This document shows positions 17,629-26,246 of a stretch of DNA of 64,000 bases, one piece after another; within the stretch, counting starts at the first letter, position 1; every line of letters starts with the position of its first letter. The notes under the pieces were generated by a model. That model had not been told where the DNA came from, ran no database searches, and saw nothing but the letters and a program-made list of their open reading frames with translations. The position numbers and the translations under genes were made by a program. Source of the DNA: CAWBCI01 sp963787195 (GTDB lineage Bacteria; Bacteroidota; Bacteroidia; Bacteroidales; JAGOPY01); assembly GCA_963787195.1 (NCBI GenBank), contig CAWBCI010000004.1:18036-82035 (forward strand). Reading direction: 5' to 3'.

Positions 17629-18891
17629 TTAAAACTTTATCCTTACAAGGTGCAATTCTCCTTCTATACTGTATGTTATTTCCATTTTATAGAGATCCGT
17701 GATCTTACGGATAATGGCAAGGCCCAGTCCGGGAGAACCGGAATCAGGATTGGCTTTATTGAAGCGTTCGAAGAACCTGGACGGATCGGCATCCGATTCC
17801 TGACCGCTATTACTGATCTCCAAATATTCATGGTTCAGCCGGATCAGGATACTTCCTCCCTGTATATTATGTTTGACTGCATTGCTGAACAGGTTCCCTA
17901 CGAGTATGTCAGCCAGGTCGGGATTCATTTCTTTCAGCACGTCTTCATCCATCTCCGTATCAACACTAATTTCTTTCGAGGCGGTCAGTTCCCCGAAAAA
18001 CGCTATGTTTTCTCTTATTTTTTCATTTAGGTTGATCAGCTTGCTGACAGTAAACTGATCATTCTGTATCCTGGATATCAGGATGAGTGCATGATTGATC
18101 CGGGAAATCCGGGTGACGGCCTTGCCAATGGTTTGCAGATTACCTGCCCTCTGGCTGTTTATATCAGGCGATTGGAGCATCTGTTCCACCTGCGACCGGA
18201 TGACCGATAAAGGGGTCTGGATCTCATGAGTCGCATTCTCAGAGAATTCCTTCAGATTTTTATAATCATTCCGGATCTTCTCGGTGAGCCTTTCCAGTAC
18301 CGCATTCAGTTGTTTGAATTCCTTGATCCGTGTGGGGGCCTGCTCAAATTCGTAATTTGTTTTAATGTCAAATGAGTCTATTTTCCGGAGAGTAGTATAA
18401 AATCCTTTCCAGAGCCTCCGGCTAATGCCATAATTGAGGATTACCAGGAGTATTAATAATGAAAATGATATGGAAAAGATGATGAATAATATTTTATCCA
18501 GAAGCGTCAATTCTTCTTCTATAGAAAGAGATGTCCGGATGATATACCCTTTCCCTTCATTGGTATTATTGGCATAAATGAGCTGCCTGTGTATCTGCGA
18601 CATTTTGCTCTTGTCGTCATAAACAACTGTGTCTTTCAGCCTGTCTTCAGGTTCGACAGGGTGCATATAGACAATTACCTCGATTTTATGATTAAAGGTC
18701 GTGGTGAAATCGGGTATGCTGTCGGTATGTTGGATCTCTTCCTCTATGATATCTTTTTCGTCCTGCAGGGTTTCATCCACCTGTCTCAAGATGCTTTGCC
18801 GGATAAGTGTATAGAGACCAGCACCACCTCCGCTGAGGGTGATCATGGCCGCAAGCAGGAAGTAAACCAGAGCTTTGTTGGATAGTCTCAT
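17629..18891 (-). CDS. Sensor histidine kinase (second module)
   Basis: 420 residues: helices at about 8-30 and 133-154, a periplasmic sensor region between them, phosphoacceptor His222 in ENATHEIQTPLSV, and an ATPase domain with VGNLFSNAVKHN, ISNSGQESD and GLGLAIIRK. The G1 box is degenerate (SGQESDADP in place of GxGI). It lies 25 bases downstream of its regulator. Architecture and sequence closely parallel the kinase at 14982, but the sensor regions differ, so the two probably read different or differently tuned cues. Confidence 0.92.
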   Translation of the reverse strand: MRLSNKALVYFLLAAMITLSGGGAGLYTLIRQSILRQVDETLQDEKDIIEEEIQHTDSIPDFTTTFNHKIEVIVYMHPVEPEDRLKDTVVYDDKSKMSQIHRQLIYANNTNEGKGYIIRTSLSIEEELTLLDKILFIIFSISFSLLILLVILNYGISRRLWKGFYTTLRKIDSFDIKTNYEFEQAPTRIKEFKQLNAVLERLTEKIRNDYKNLKEFSENATHEIQTPLSVIRSQVEQMLQSPDINSQRAGNLQTIGKAVTRISRINHALILISRIQNDQFTVSKLINLNEKIRENIAFFGELTASKEISVDTEMDEDVLKEMNPDLADILVGNLFSNAVKHNIQGGSILIRLNHEYLEISNSGQESDADPSRFFERFNKANPDSGSPGLGLAIIRKITDLYKMEITYSIEGELHLVRIKF

Positions 18892-18916
18892 GAACAGGAA
18901 CTGTTGAATTGGGTTT

Positions 18917-19594
18917 TCATTCAGCCTGGATTTTATAACCTATACCATACACATTCTGGATAAAATCCTGTCCTCCTTTGTCAACTATTTTTTTCCGCAG
19001 GTTCTTCACATGGCTGTATATGAAATCATAGGAATCCGACACGTCAATATAATCGCCCCAAAGATGTTCCGCTATGGATTCACGGGTGATTACCCTGCTC
19101 CGGTTCAAAACAAGGAACAAGAGCAGATCAAACTCCTTACGGGTCAGATTGAGATCTTCCTGCAGGACAAAAGCCTGGAAACTTTCCGGGCTGATCCTCA
19201 TATTTCCGAATGTGATTTCTTTTTGTCCGCTGTATTTCCTTCGCCTCATCAGGGCCTTCACCCGGGAATTCAGTTCTGCCAGGTGAAAAGGCTTGGTCAT
19301 ATAATCATCAGCTCCCAGATCCAGGCCTTCAACCCGGTCATTTATCGTGTCCCTGGCAGTTATAATGATTATACCGGGATCAGCATCTCTCTCCTTCAGT
19401 TTCCGAATGATATCCAGACCGCTTCCATCCGGCAAAGTGATGTCAACAAGCAGGCAATCATAAGTATACAGGTTTATTTTTTCTTCAGCCTGAAAGTAAT
19501 TAACTACCCATTCTACTTTGAAACCCTCTTTTTTTAAAAGGTTTTGCACTGACAGTCCCAGTTCAGTTTCATCTTCAATCAGGAGTATCTTCAT
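18917..19594 (-). CDS. OmpR/PhoB-family response regulator (second module)
   Basis: 225 residues, the same length as the regulator at 16223. Receiver: EDE at 7-9, Asp51 in LVDITLPDGSG, lysine in DDYMTKPFHLAELNSRVKAL. Winged helix: LTRKEFDLLLFL, RESIAEHLWGDYIDVSDSYDF, SHVKNLRKKI. It controls transcription downstream of the kinase at 17629. The near-identical REC-wHTH linker (PFHLAELNSR) in both regulators supports duplication of the whole module. Confidence 0.93.
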   Translation of the reverse strand: MKILLIEDETELGLSVQNLLKKEGFKVEWVVNYFQAEEKINLYTYDCLLVDITLPDGSGLDIIRKLKERDADPGIIIITARDTINDRVEGLDLGADDYMTKPFHLAELNSRVKALMRRRKYSGQKEITFGNMRISPESFQAFVLQEDLNLTRKEFDLLLFLVLNRSRVITRESIAEHLWGDYIDVSDSYDFIYSHVKNLRKKIVDKGGQDFIQNVYGIGYKIQAE

Positions 19595-19662
19595 TTTTTA
19601 TGTATGATTAGAAGAGATGCTTCATAAACGGCCTGCTCCGGCTAAATATTTTATACGGCTTT

Positions 19663-20583
19663 TCACATCATATCAGCCACAACTTCTCTGACACCCTCCT
19701 GATATGTTGTTGGTTTGAAGTCGAAGGCCTTATCGAATTTGCTGCTATCAAATATGTATTCCGAATCATACTGGTAAAGCATCTCCATTGACTCCCCGAT
19801 TTCAGGTATGAATAGCCCGGCCATTCTGAGCATCCAGCGGGGCATAGTCGTGAATCTGGCTTCCTTTCCCATAGCTTCGGCAACCAGCTTTATTAATTCT
19901 TTGCCGCTAAGAGCATTCGGATCGGTCGGCATATGCCATACCTGATCATAAGCTGATTCGGTATTCCCTAATATGGCAGTCGCTTTGCTGGCATCCGGTG
20001 TATAGGTGAGGGAATGCTTTTGGTCGGAATTGACCATCCATTGTGCTTTCTTGCCTTTCTTAAGGTTTTCAAAGACCAGTAGATGGGCAAAGCTGGTCTG
20101 GTTATCGGGTCCATAAAAGTCGGCTGATCGTGCAATCTGTGCCTTCAAATTACCTTTCTTCACCTCATCCATAAGATAGTTTGCAATTTGCACTCTCACT
20201 TCGCCTTTTTTACTGCAAGGATTATAGGGTGTTTCTTCTGTCATCTTACCGCTAACTTTGCCATAACTGTACACATTATCGAAAAACACCAGTTTAGCCC
20301 CTGCTTTTTCACAGGATCCCACAACATTATGCATGATTTTGGGCCATTGTTCCCGCCATAATTTGATATTATATTTAATGCCAGCCGTTAAGTAAACTAT
20401 TTCCGAACCTGCTACAGCTTTCTCAACCTGGTCCCTGATGGTGAGGTCAGCAGCCAGAAGTTGATCTCCAGGGTTAATTTTTACGGGATTACGGCTCACA
20501 AGCCTGATTTCATTGGTGTATTGCAGAAGTTCTTTTGCAAGATTTTTGGCAATGGTGCCATTGGCTCCTAAGATAGTTTGCAT
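19663..20583 (-). CDS. NAD(P)-dependent epimerase/dehydratase-type reductase
   Basis: 306 residues with a Rossmann fold opening on GANGTIAKNLA (the dinucleotide-binding glycine motif, starting at residue 6) and a later FFDNVYSYGKVSG with the Tyr-xxx-Lys pair of extended SDRs. Later SADFYGP and the C-terminal half match atypical SDRs acting on small or sugar-linked substrates. There is no signal peptide; the protein is cytosolic. It is separated from the regulators by 68 bases and from the MORN gene by 169, so it appears monocistronic. Substrate unknown. Confidence 0.75.
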   Translation of the reverse strand: MQTILGANGTIAKNLAKELLQYTNEIRLVSRNPVKINPGDQLLAADLTIRDQVEKAVAGSEIVYLTAGIKYNIKLWREQWPKIMHNVVGSCEKAGAKLVFFDNVYSYGKVSGKMTEETPYNPCSKKGEVRVQIANYLMDEVKKGNLKAQIARSADFYGPDNQTSFAHLLVFENLKKGKKAQWMVNSDQKHSLTYTPDASKATAILGNTESAYDQVWHMPTDPNALSGKELIKLVAEAMGKEARFTTMPRWMLRMAGLFIPEIGESMEMLYQYDSEYIFDSSKFDKAFDFKPTTYQEGVREVVADMM

Positions 20584-20662
20584 GGGTATGTAAGTTTAAA
20601 TTCCTGAAAAAATTGATTCTCAATTATTATAACGGTTTACAGCATATTTTGTTGAAAAGATG

Positions 20663-20700
20663 AAAAAAAAGTTGTCGGACACTTATAGGTGTCCGACAAC
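20663..20700 (-). terminator. Intrinsic terminator after the MORN-repeat gene
   Basis: Perfect 12-bp stem GTTGTCGGACAC/GTGTCCGACAAC with a 6-base loop; on the minus strand it is followed by eight T. It serves the gene ending at 20753. Its arms are homologous to the hairpin at 29143-29186. Confidence 0.8.
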
Positions 20701-20752
20701 TATTAAAAAATTCTTGACCTAGCTATAGTCCAGGTACTTAAAAGAAAATATT

Positions 20753-21433
20753 CTAGTTTTGAAGATCTACCACCCAGTCGCCCTCTTCGTAAATGGTGAA
20801 TTCAAAAGTGACATAATTCGTTGAGGTATGCAGCTTATTCGGGGTGATGTAATTCAATTTGATCGTTACCGGAAATGTAACATTATCATAACCGATTGCA
20901 CCTCCACGTGAAGTATCATAGCCACTCGAACTGGATATTCTGAAACTGCTGATTTCTATATTTCGGGCACCGTTCTGGTATATATTGATCAGAACACGGT
21001 TCTTTATTTTTCCGTAACGGTGAAAACTATAATGGTCTACACCTGTGGAAAATAATATTTTGGGCTTATCCGGAACCGGCCCCTTATAAACGTCCTTGCT
21101 CCATATACCGCTGATAGTGGTATCCCGTCCGTCAATCTTATAAGTATAACTGCCCTCCCCATCCCGGAATCCTACCACCCAATCCCCTTTATAGATTTCT
21201 CCGGTCGACCAGTAATAAGTTCCTTCACCGTCGGGAAGGCCTTTTTTGAACTGGCCTTCATAACGGTCCTTTCCATCAGCCACTCCTTTTCCATTTGCAA
21301 ATCCTTTTTTACATCCCCCTTCATAATGTCGGGCAATCTGGGGAATCAGTACCCGGCATTTATTTTGACCGAAAACCAGAGAACTGCCTGGAAATATTAC
21401 AAGGAGGATAATGTAGCGGAGTAAATTTTTCAT
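20753..21433 (-). CDS. Exported MORN-repeat protein
   Basis: 226 residues with an N-terminal signal peptide ending near SSLVFGQ. Three MORN repeats follow (HYEGGCKKGFANGKG, RYEGQFKKGLPDGEG, IYKGDWVVGFRDGEG; about residues 37-105). The beta-rich C-terminal half (about residues 125-226) has no recognisable family. MORN repeats form a beta-hairpin strip that binds proteins or lipids; the export signal places it in the periplasm or at the surface. It is monocistronic, followed by a strong terminator. Function unknown. Confidence 0.75.
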   Translation of the reverse strand: MKNLLRYIILLVIFPGSSLVFGQNKCRVLIPQIARHYEGGCKKGFANGKGVADGKDRYEGQFKKGLPDGEGTYYWSTGEIYKGDWVVGFRDGEGSYTYKIDGRDTTISGIWSKDVYKGPVPDKPKILFSTGVDHYSFHRYGKIKNRVLINIYQNGARNIEISSFRISSSSGYDTSRGGAIGYDNVTFPVTIKLNYITPNKLHTSTNYVTFEFTIYEEGDWVVDLQN

Positions 21434-21601
21434 GATAAAATATGCATTTATCGATTGTTTTACAGAAATTCCATTTTTGAAATAATTTTAAAAGTACAAA
21501 AAAACTAAAAATTTGCAATAATTATGGGCATAAATCTGCCATGCAAGAGAGGTGGTTTTTTTAGAAATTAAAGTAGATTTATTTTAAAAAGACTTTTCCC
21601 A

Positions 21602-22825
21602 TTAAATACCCAGAAATCCGCAAACCCGGTCGAATACCCGCTTAAAAGCTTCATCAACCTGTCCTTCTATAGATTTTAATGCCGGGAAGGGGTTTTCATG
21701 CATATAGTCAAAAGGAAAGTCAAAAATATCCACAGGGATAGCAATATTTCTGGCTACACCTTGCAGGGTGTTGATCACCTCATAGGAAGGTATTACAGTA
21801 TCTTTTTTCAAACTGATCCCCAATACCTGTTCGCGGATATTTTCGAACATTCTTTCCCTGTATGCTCTCTGCACCCGGATGTCAAACATGCAATAGAAAT
21901 TAAATCCTTCAGGATGCTGTTCATTAAGATAATGGGCCAGTCGGGCGTCATTTTTCATATGGCTGCCTATATGCTCCACGAGATAGGAATACAGCGCCAC
22001 ATTTGCTTCGCTGTCGAGGATAAATTTGGAAACCGGCGACAGCCGGTTAAAAACAGCGCCTCCGCAGAACATGCATATCTTCGAATCGCTGAAATATCCT
22101 TTATAATTGGTGAGCTTGACGATTTCTGCCAAAAGGCTGCCGATACTATAGGAAAAGAAATTTATTGAACAATTTTTGTCGATCAATGGATGACTGCCTG
22201 CCCTGCATTCCTCCGTAAACTGAATGATATCGAAATAAGTCTGCATACCTGACCAGATGAATCGCTGCGGCATGGAATGCAGGCGCATGCTGATGGCCAC
22301 ATTTGAAAGGGATGAATTGACTACATTCGGGTACTTTTTCCTGCGTTTGTCGGTCAGCGCATACATTTTTCGCATATCGCTCCAGGCTTGAGGAGCCCTG
22401 TTCATGTGAAAAGCAATTGGGAATAAAACTACCATCTTGCGGGTGTCAAGTGCAATTTTCTCAGCCCATGGCAGGTATTTGTCCCAGTGCTTTTCATTGA
22501 AACCATGAAACAGAAGTATGATGTCACTGGAATTTTTCAGGTTTTTCGGACGGAAAATATGATAACGGAAGTTTTTATTTTCCTCCACCTTGTAATCCGG
22601 GATCTGGAGAGAAAGGGGCATGGCCCCGATAGGGTTTACAAAACTGTCTTCCCCTTTGAAACTCTCCCCATGAAGACCACAGGTATAAGCGGAATTTCCC
22701 GGTAAAAGTACCGAAGCTTCCGAGGAGAAAGAAAAATTATAGATGTCCATATTCTCCAGAGGAATCAGGTCATCTTCATTGTTCACTATATTCTTCAGGA
22801 AATTATATCGTTCCAGGTATGTCAT
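21602..22825 (-). CDS. Alpha/beta-hydrolase-like protein, DUF6051-type
   Basis: About 407 residues from the ATG at 22825; an ATG at 22852 would add nine. The fold is visible as IILLFHGFNEKHWDKYLPWA (the strand and oxyanion region), a nucleophile elbow FFSYSIGSLLAE, an acid in LKKDTVIPSYEV and a histidine in FDYMHENPFP, in the right order for a Ser-Asp-His triad. The elbow reads SYSIG, so the first Gly of GxSxG is replaced by Ser. There is no signal peptide. I recall this as the DUF6051 family, with no assigned substrate. It is isolated from its neighbours. Confidence 0.65.
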   Translation of the reverse strand: MTYLERYNFLKNIVNNEDDLIPLENMDIYNFSFSSEASVLLPGNSAYTCGLHGESFKGEDSFVNPIGAMPLSLQIPDYKVEENKNFRYHIFRPKNLKNSSDIILLFHGFNEKHWDKYLPWAEKIALDTRKMVVLFPIAFHMNRAPQAWSDMRKMYALTDKRRKKYPNVVNSSLSNVAISMRLHSMPQRFIWSGMQTYFDIIQFTEECRAGSHPLIDKNCSINFFSYSIGSLLAEIVKLTNYKGYFSDSKICMFCGGAVFNRLSPVSKFILDSEANVALYSYLVEHIGSHMKNDARLAHYLNEQHPEGFNFYCMFDIRVQRAYRERMFENIREQVLGISLKKDTVIPSYEVINTLQGVARNIAIPVDIFDFPFDYMHENPFPALKSIEGQVDEAFKRVFDRVCGFLGI

Positions 22826-22947
22826 ATGGATAGCCCGCCTTATTTCCGGCAAAGTTCGTCAAGTTCAGGAAATATAACAAATCTTAGGGCTATACAATTT
22901 CAGTAGCTGCACACTTCTTGTTAATACTCTTTTGGCCTAAATAAGAA

Positions 22948-23544
22948 TTATTCGGTAGAAATATTTTGTGAACAGAGCCGGTTATATTCATCAATTATTT
23001 CATCAAGGTGCCGCATCTTATAAATCCTGTCCTGTATTTTCGCGGATACTTGCGGGCAATCAGACAAATAATCAATGAGTTTCTTGCGGCTGGTCACCAG
23101 GAAAATATCCCCGTTTCCTTTCTGTAATATATTGTAAACATGCAGATTATTATTCATGAAAGTACCCTTGAAATGAAAAAAATATAAGTTCAGATAGCCC
23201 TCTTTTTTTATCTGGAGAAATACCCGCAATCCACTAAGCCAGGGTGGGCTCTGTAAAGGCAAATTATTATTTAAGGAAATCATTCTGATCCATTTATCAT
23301 TCCTTATAAAATTTACTTCCCTGGCATCTTTAGGACTGAGATCGACAAACTTTCTGTCTTTAATATATTTTACCCTCCATTGCATCAAAGTATTATCAGG
23401 TTCTGAATCTACTTTAAAATTTATAGTATCACCTTCGTTAGAAATATAATACCCCGGCCTTATAACCTGGGCCATTGTTGTGTTCATTATTAAAAATAAG
23501 AATATCAACAGAAAAGAATTTTGCAAAATCCTGGAACTGATCAT
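22948..23544 (-). CDS. Exported protein of unknown function
   Basis: 198 residues with a clear signal peptide (hydrophobic LLIFLFLIMNTTMAQ). The mature start VIRPGYYISNEGDTINFKV is a pattern common in Bacteroidota exported proteins of unknown role. The rest alternates beta strands (WRVKYIKDRKFVDLSPKDA, LNLYFFHFKGTF) and ends in a helix. No catalytic motif is visible. It is a single gene on the minus strand. Confidence 0.6.
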   Translation of the reverse strand: MISSRILQNSFLLIFLFLIMNTTMAQVIRPGYYISNEGDTINFKVDSEPDNTLMQWRVKYIKDRKFVDLSPKDAREVNFIRNDKWIRMISLNNNLPLQSPPWLSGLRVFLQIKKEGYLNLYFFHFKGTFMNNNLHVYNILQKGNGDIFLVTSRKKLIDYLSDCPQVSAKIQDRIYKMRHLDEIIDEYNRLCSQNISTE

Positions 23545-23715
23545 TGCTTATAAATTTGAAATAAAGTTAGGATTTTTTAAAGAGGAGAGCACTTGCGGTA
23601 TCCCAAAATGTTTAGAAAAAATCACATTTCAGAATTAGGGCATAAAATAAACTACCCCGCCGAAAGCAGCGTAGTATCTTAAGGAAATATCTATGCAAAT
23701 TAAAAAAATGAAAAA

Positions 23716-24087
23716 CTATGGCTTCCTGGTGAAATGCATGATCAGGGCTGCTGCTGATAAGATCAATAAAATTATAAATACGCTCATCATTTCTATATTA
23801 TTCCTCTGCCCAAAATAACCTGCTGCATTAATCATCGAATAAATGATCATTCCCAGGCCTATAGCATTCAGTTTGATAGCTGAATTCCTGCCTCTCAAAA
23901 GAAATATCCCGCTTATTAAACATATAATGGCCATCACTAATTCTGAAAAAAGATGAAAGGCCATTTCGGTCCTGCCTTCCGGAATATTACCCTTAATCAG
24001 TATAATACTCCATATTCCCAATACGGAAACTCCTAAAATAATGGAATACCAGGATATTAAACGATATTTCAAAAGTTTGTATTTCAC
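23716..24087 (-). CDS. Small four-helix membrane protein of unknown function
   Basis: 123 residues with four hydrophobic segments (about 12-31, 43-63, 71-90, 97-118) and short charged loops; both ends are basic. There is no conserved motif I can name. It lies back to back with the acyltransferase gene at 24233, the intergenic gap carrying that gene's promoter. Possibly a small integral membrane accessory protein, but this cannot be supported further. Confidence 0.55.
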   Translation of the reverse strand: MKYKLLKYRLISWYSIILGVSVLGIWSIILIKGNIPEGRTEMAFHLFSELVMAIICLISGIFLLRGRNSAIKLNAIGLGMIIYSMINAAGYFGQRNNIEMMSVFIILLILSAAALIMHFTRKP

Positions 24088-24209
24088 TTCTGATATTTTG
24101 AATTTGTAAAGATGTTAGCTCTTTGTTTTCACATACAAATCTGTATACGATTTAACAAACAAAGATCAGTTCCGGTTTTAAATATTTTCATTTTTATCCG
24201 GATTTCTGA

Positions 24210-24217
24210 TATTTTTG
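24210..24217 (+). promoter_or_regulatory. -7 promoter box of the acyltransferase gene
   Basis: TATTTTTG, an exact TAnnTTTG match 16 bases upstream of the ATG at 24233, giving a very short leader. Confidence 0.5.
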
Positions 24218-24232
24218 TAATTCTTCTTAATC

Positions 24233-25336
24233 ATGAAGGAAAATAATAATAATCATATAGTCCAGCTCGACGGCCTGAGGTTCTTTGCGGTGCTGATGGT
24301 CATGATTGCACATTGGATGCAATGGCAATGGACTTCGCCTGTACTCACCAATTTTCCATTCGTCCACGGTGTTATTTTGTTTTTTGTACTGAGTGGATTT
24401 TTAATCACAGGCATATTATTGAGATACAGGGATAAAGATATACAGCTGGGACTGAAGCATGGACCTCTGATTAAAAATTTCTATATCCGCCGCTTCCTGA
24501 GGATCTTTCCTATTTACTACCTTACCTTGTTTTTCCTTTTTGCCATAGATTATAAAAATACGAGGGAAGTTTTTCCCTGGTTAGTTAGCTATACCAGTAA
24601 TATTTACCAGTCTATCCATAACGTCTATATAGGTGATTTCAATCACTTTTGGTCCCTGGGAGTTGAGGAGCAATTTTACCTCTTCTGGCCATGGATTATA
24701 CTCTTTATCCCTTCAAAGAAGACTTTCAGGGCGATTATAATCACCATTATAATTGCCCTTATGATTAAGTCATATCTGTATTTTTTTGTAGGTAAGTGGA
24801 TGGCAACGGCCTATTTCACACTAAGTTGTATGCATGCACTTGGACTGGGCGCCCTTTTAGCATATTTGAGTATTTATAAAAAACAATTCCTTGAAAAACT
24901 GGCAAGGCCCATATGGCTTTACCTGGGGATAGCCCTTTACCTTTTCTTGCTGGTAGTGAATTACAGACTTAAAATGGGCTGGTACAAAGAGATTGTAGAT
25001 GAGTTTTTCTTTGCTCTTGTTGCAGCCTTGATCATTTTGAGGGCCTCGCGGGATGGATTCAGGTTTGCCGGGAAATATATCCTGGAAAACCCTTTCGTGG
25101 TTTACTCGGGAAAAATTTCCTATGGCCTGTATGTCTATCATCTCTTCATGCCGGCCCTGTTCTATTATTTGTCGGCGCGTATTGGTTTGTCCATTTCCAA
25201 TAAGTACACATTGTTTGTAGCATTTTACTTTCTCAGTTTCGCTGTTTCACATTTATCCTGGCTTCTTATAGAGAAGCCCATCAACAGGCTGAAATCCAAA
25301 GTCCCCTATATAAAAAAGCAAGTTCAGACAGTCTGA
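24233..25336 (+). CDS. Acyltransferase 3 family membrane protein (OafA/YrhL-like)
   Basis: 367 residues with about ten membrane helices. The N-terminal LDGLRFFAVLMVMIAHW carries the catalytic histidine, and KNFYIRRFLRIFPIYYL is the conserved arginine-rich segment of the family, followed by NHFWSLGVEEQFYLFWP. These enzymes O-acetylate or otherwise acylate surface glycans or lipids using cytosolic acyl-CoA. A TAnnTTTG promoter lies 16 bases upstream. The next gene begins 74 bases after the stop and could be co-transcribed. Confidence 0.9.
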   Translation: MKENNNNHIVQLDGLRFFAVLMVMIAHWMQWQWTSPVLTNFPFVHGVILFFVLSGFLITGILLRYRDKDIQLGLKHGPLIKNFYIRRFLRIFPIYYLTLFFLFAIDYKNTREVFPWLVSYTSNIYQSIHNVYIGDFNHFWSLGVEEQFYLFWPWIILFIPSKKTFRAIIITIIIALMIKSYLYFFVGKWMATAYFTLSCMHALGLGALLAYLSIYKKQFLEKLARPIWLYLGIALYLFLLVVNYRLKMGWYKEIVDEFFFALVAALIILRASRDGFRFAGKYILENPFVVYSGKISYGLYVYHLFMPALFYYLSARIGLSISNKYTLFVAFYFLSFAVSHLSWLLIEKPINRLKSKVPYIKKQVQTV

Positions 25337-25409
25337 TTTATCTTTGCATTCAGGAATTATCCTGTTCTTTTGTTTTTATGATTTGACCGGATTTTTAGAA
25401 AGATATGTT

Positions 25410-25991
25410 ATGGATATTATATATTTCAAATCCCCCGCCGAAATGAGAAAATGGTTGTCGGAAAACCATTTAACAGCCACAGAGATCTTTGCGGGATTTT
25501 TTAAGAGATCCACCGGAAAGGAAAGTATTACCTGGGATGAATCAGTGGCGGAAGCACTGTGTTATGGCTGGATTGATGGTATAAGGAGGTCAATTGATGA
25601 AGAAAGCTATAGCATCCGCTTCACTCCCCGTAAACCCGGAAGTACATGGAGCCAGAAGAATATCAGGACGGTGGAGGAATTGATAAAAAGCGGCCGGATG
25701 CAGCCCGCCGGATTGGCCATATACCAAAAAAGAAAGGAAGAAAAATCAGGACTTTATTCTTTTGAAAGGGAAAAAATATCTTTGACACCGGAATTTGAAA
25801 GTCTCTTCAAACAAAATAAAAAGGCCTGGGAATTTTTCTCCAGCAAGGCTCCTTCATACCGTAAAACAGCCGTATACTGGGTCATGAGCGCCAAACAGGA
25901 AAAGACCCGGGCGAAGAGATTGCAGGAATTAATTATGGCTTCAGAGCAAAATCAGAAGCCCGCTCCTTTTAGAGTCAGCAGTCAGCAGTAG
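25410..25991 (+). CDS. YdeI/OmpD-associated family protein
   Basis: 193 residues from the ATG at 25410; an upstream ATG at 25344 would add a hydrophobic, poorly conserved leader. Family blocks are visible: FKSPAEMRKWLSENH, ITWDESVAEALCYGWIDGIRRSID, RFTPRKPGSTWSQKN, and a helical C-terminal part with PSYRKTAVYWVMSAKQEKTR. Members are small cytosolic proteins linked to bacteriocin or peptide tolerance in some species, with unclear biochemistry. The last codons (VSSQQ) and the TAG stop are encoded by the heptamer array beginning at 25974, so the natural C-terminus has been replaced or extended by repeat DNA. Confidence 0.8.
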   Translation: MDIIYFKSPAEMRKWLSENHLTATEIFAGFFKRSTGKESITWDESVAEALCYGWIDGIRRSIDEESYSIRFTPRKPGSTWSQKNIRTVEELIKSGRMQPAGLAIYQKRKEEKSGLYSFEREKISLTPEFESLFKQNKKAWEFFSSKAPSYRKTAVYWVMSAKQEKTRAKRLQELIMASEQNQKPAPFRVSSQQ

Positions 25992-26030
25992 GCAGTCGGC
26001 AGTCAGCAGTCGGCAGTCAGCAGTCAGGCA
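25974..26030. repeat. Heptamer tandem repeat, unit GTCRGCA
   Basis: Seven 7-bp units (GTCAGCA or GTCGGCA, one GTAGGCA) plus an 8-base last unit. It begins inside the YdeI-family gene, and the degenerate GTAGGCA unit supplies the TAG stop. A further partial unit appears after the palindrome at 26078. Confidence 0.8.
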
Positions 26031-26058
26031 GTTTATTTTATTAGAGACACGAAAGTAG

Positions 26059-26078
26059 CCGCAGGTCGTGACCTGCGG
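26059..26078. repeat. REP-like palindrome CCGCAGGTC-GT-GACCTGCGG
   Basis: Nine-base arms around GT, in the gap between the YdeI-family gene and the M24 aminopeptidase. There is no T-run, so it is not a classical terminator. One of several unrelated GC-rich palindromes in intergenic gaps. Confidence 0.6.
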
Positions 26079-26246
26079 TCAGCAGTTGTTAGCATGAATC
26101 TATAACCGCTATAATATTTTTTAATTTTTGACTGACTGTATATAAAAATGAATTCCGGGAGCGATAACGAATAGACTATATACAGGACAATAATTCCAGC
26201 CGGAATTCGTAATTTTATTATTGACTTTCAGAAAAAAATAAAATTC

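Noticed and set aside
23649..23677. Weak inverted repeat after the small membrane protein gene (ACTAC ... GTAGT)
   Set aside because: The stem has mismatches and no run of T; too weak to call a terminator.
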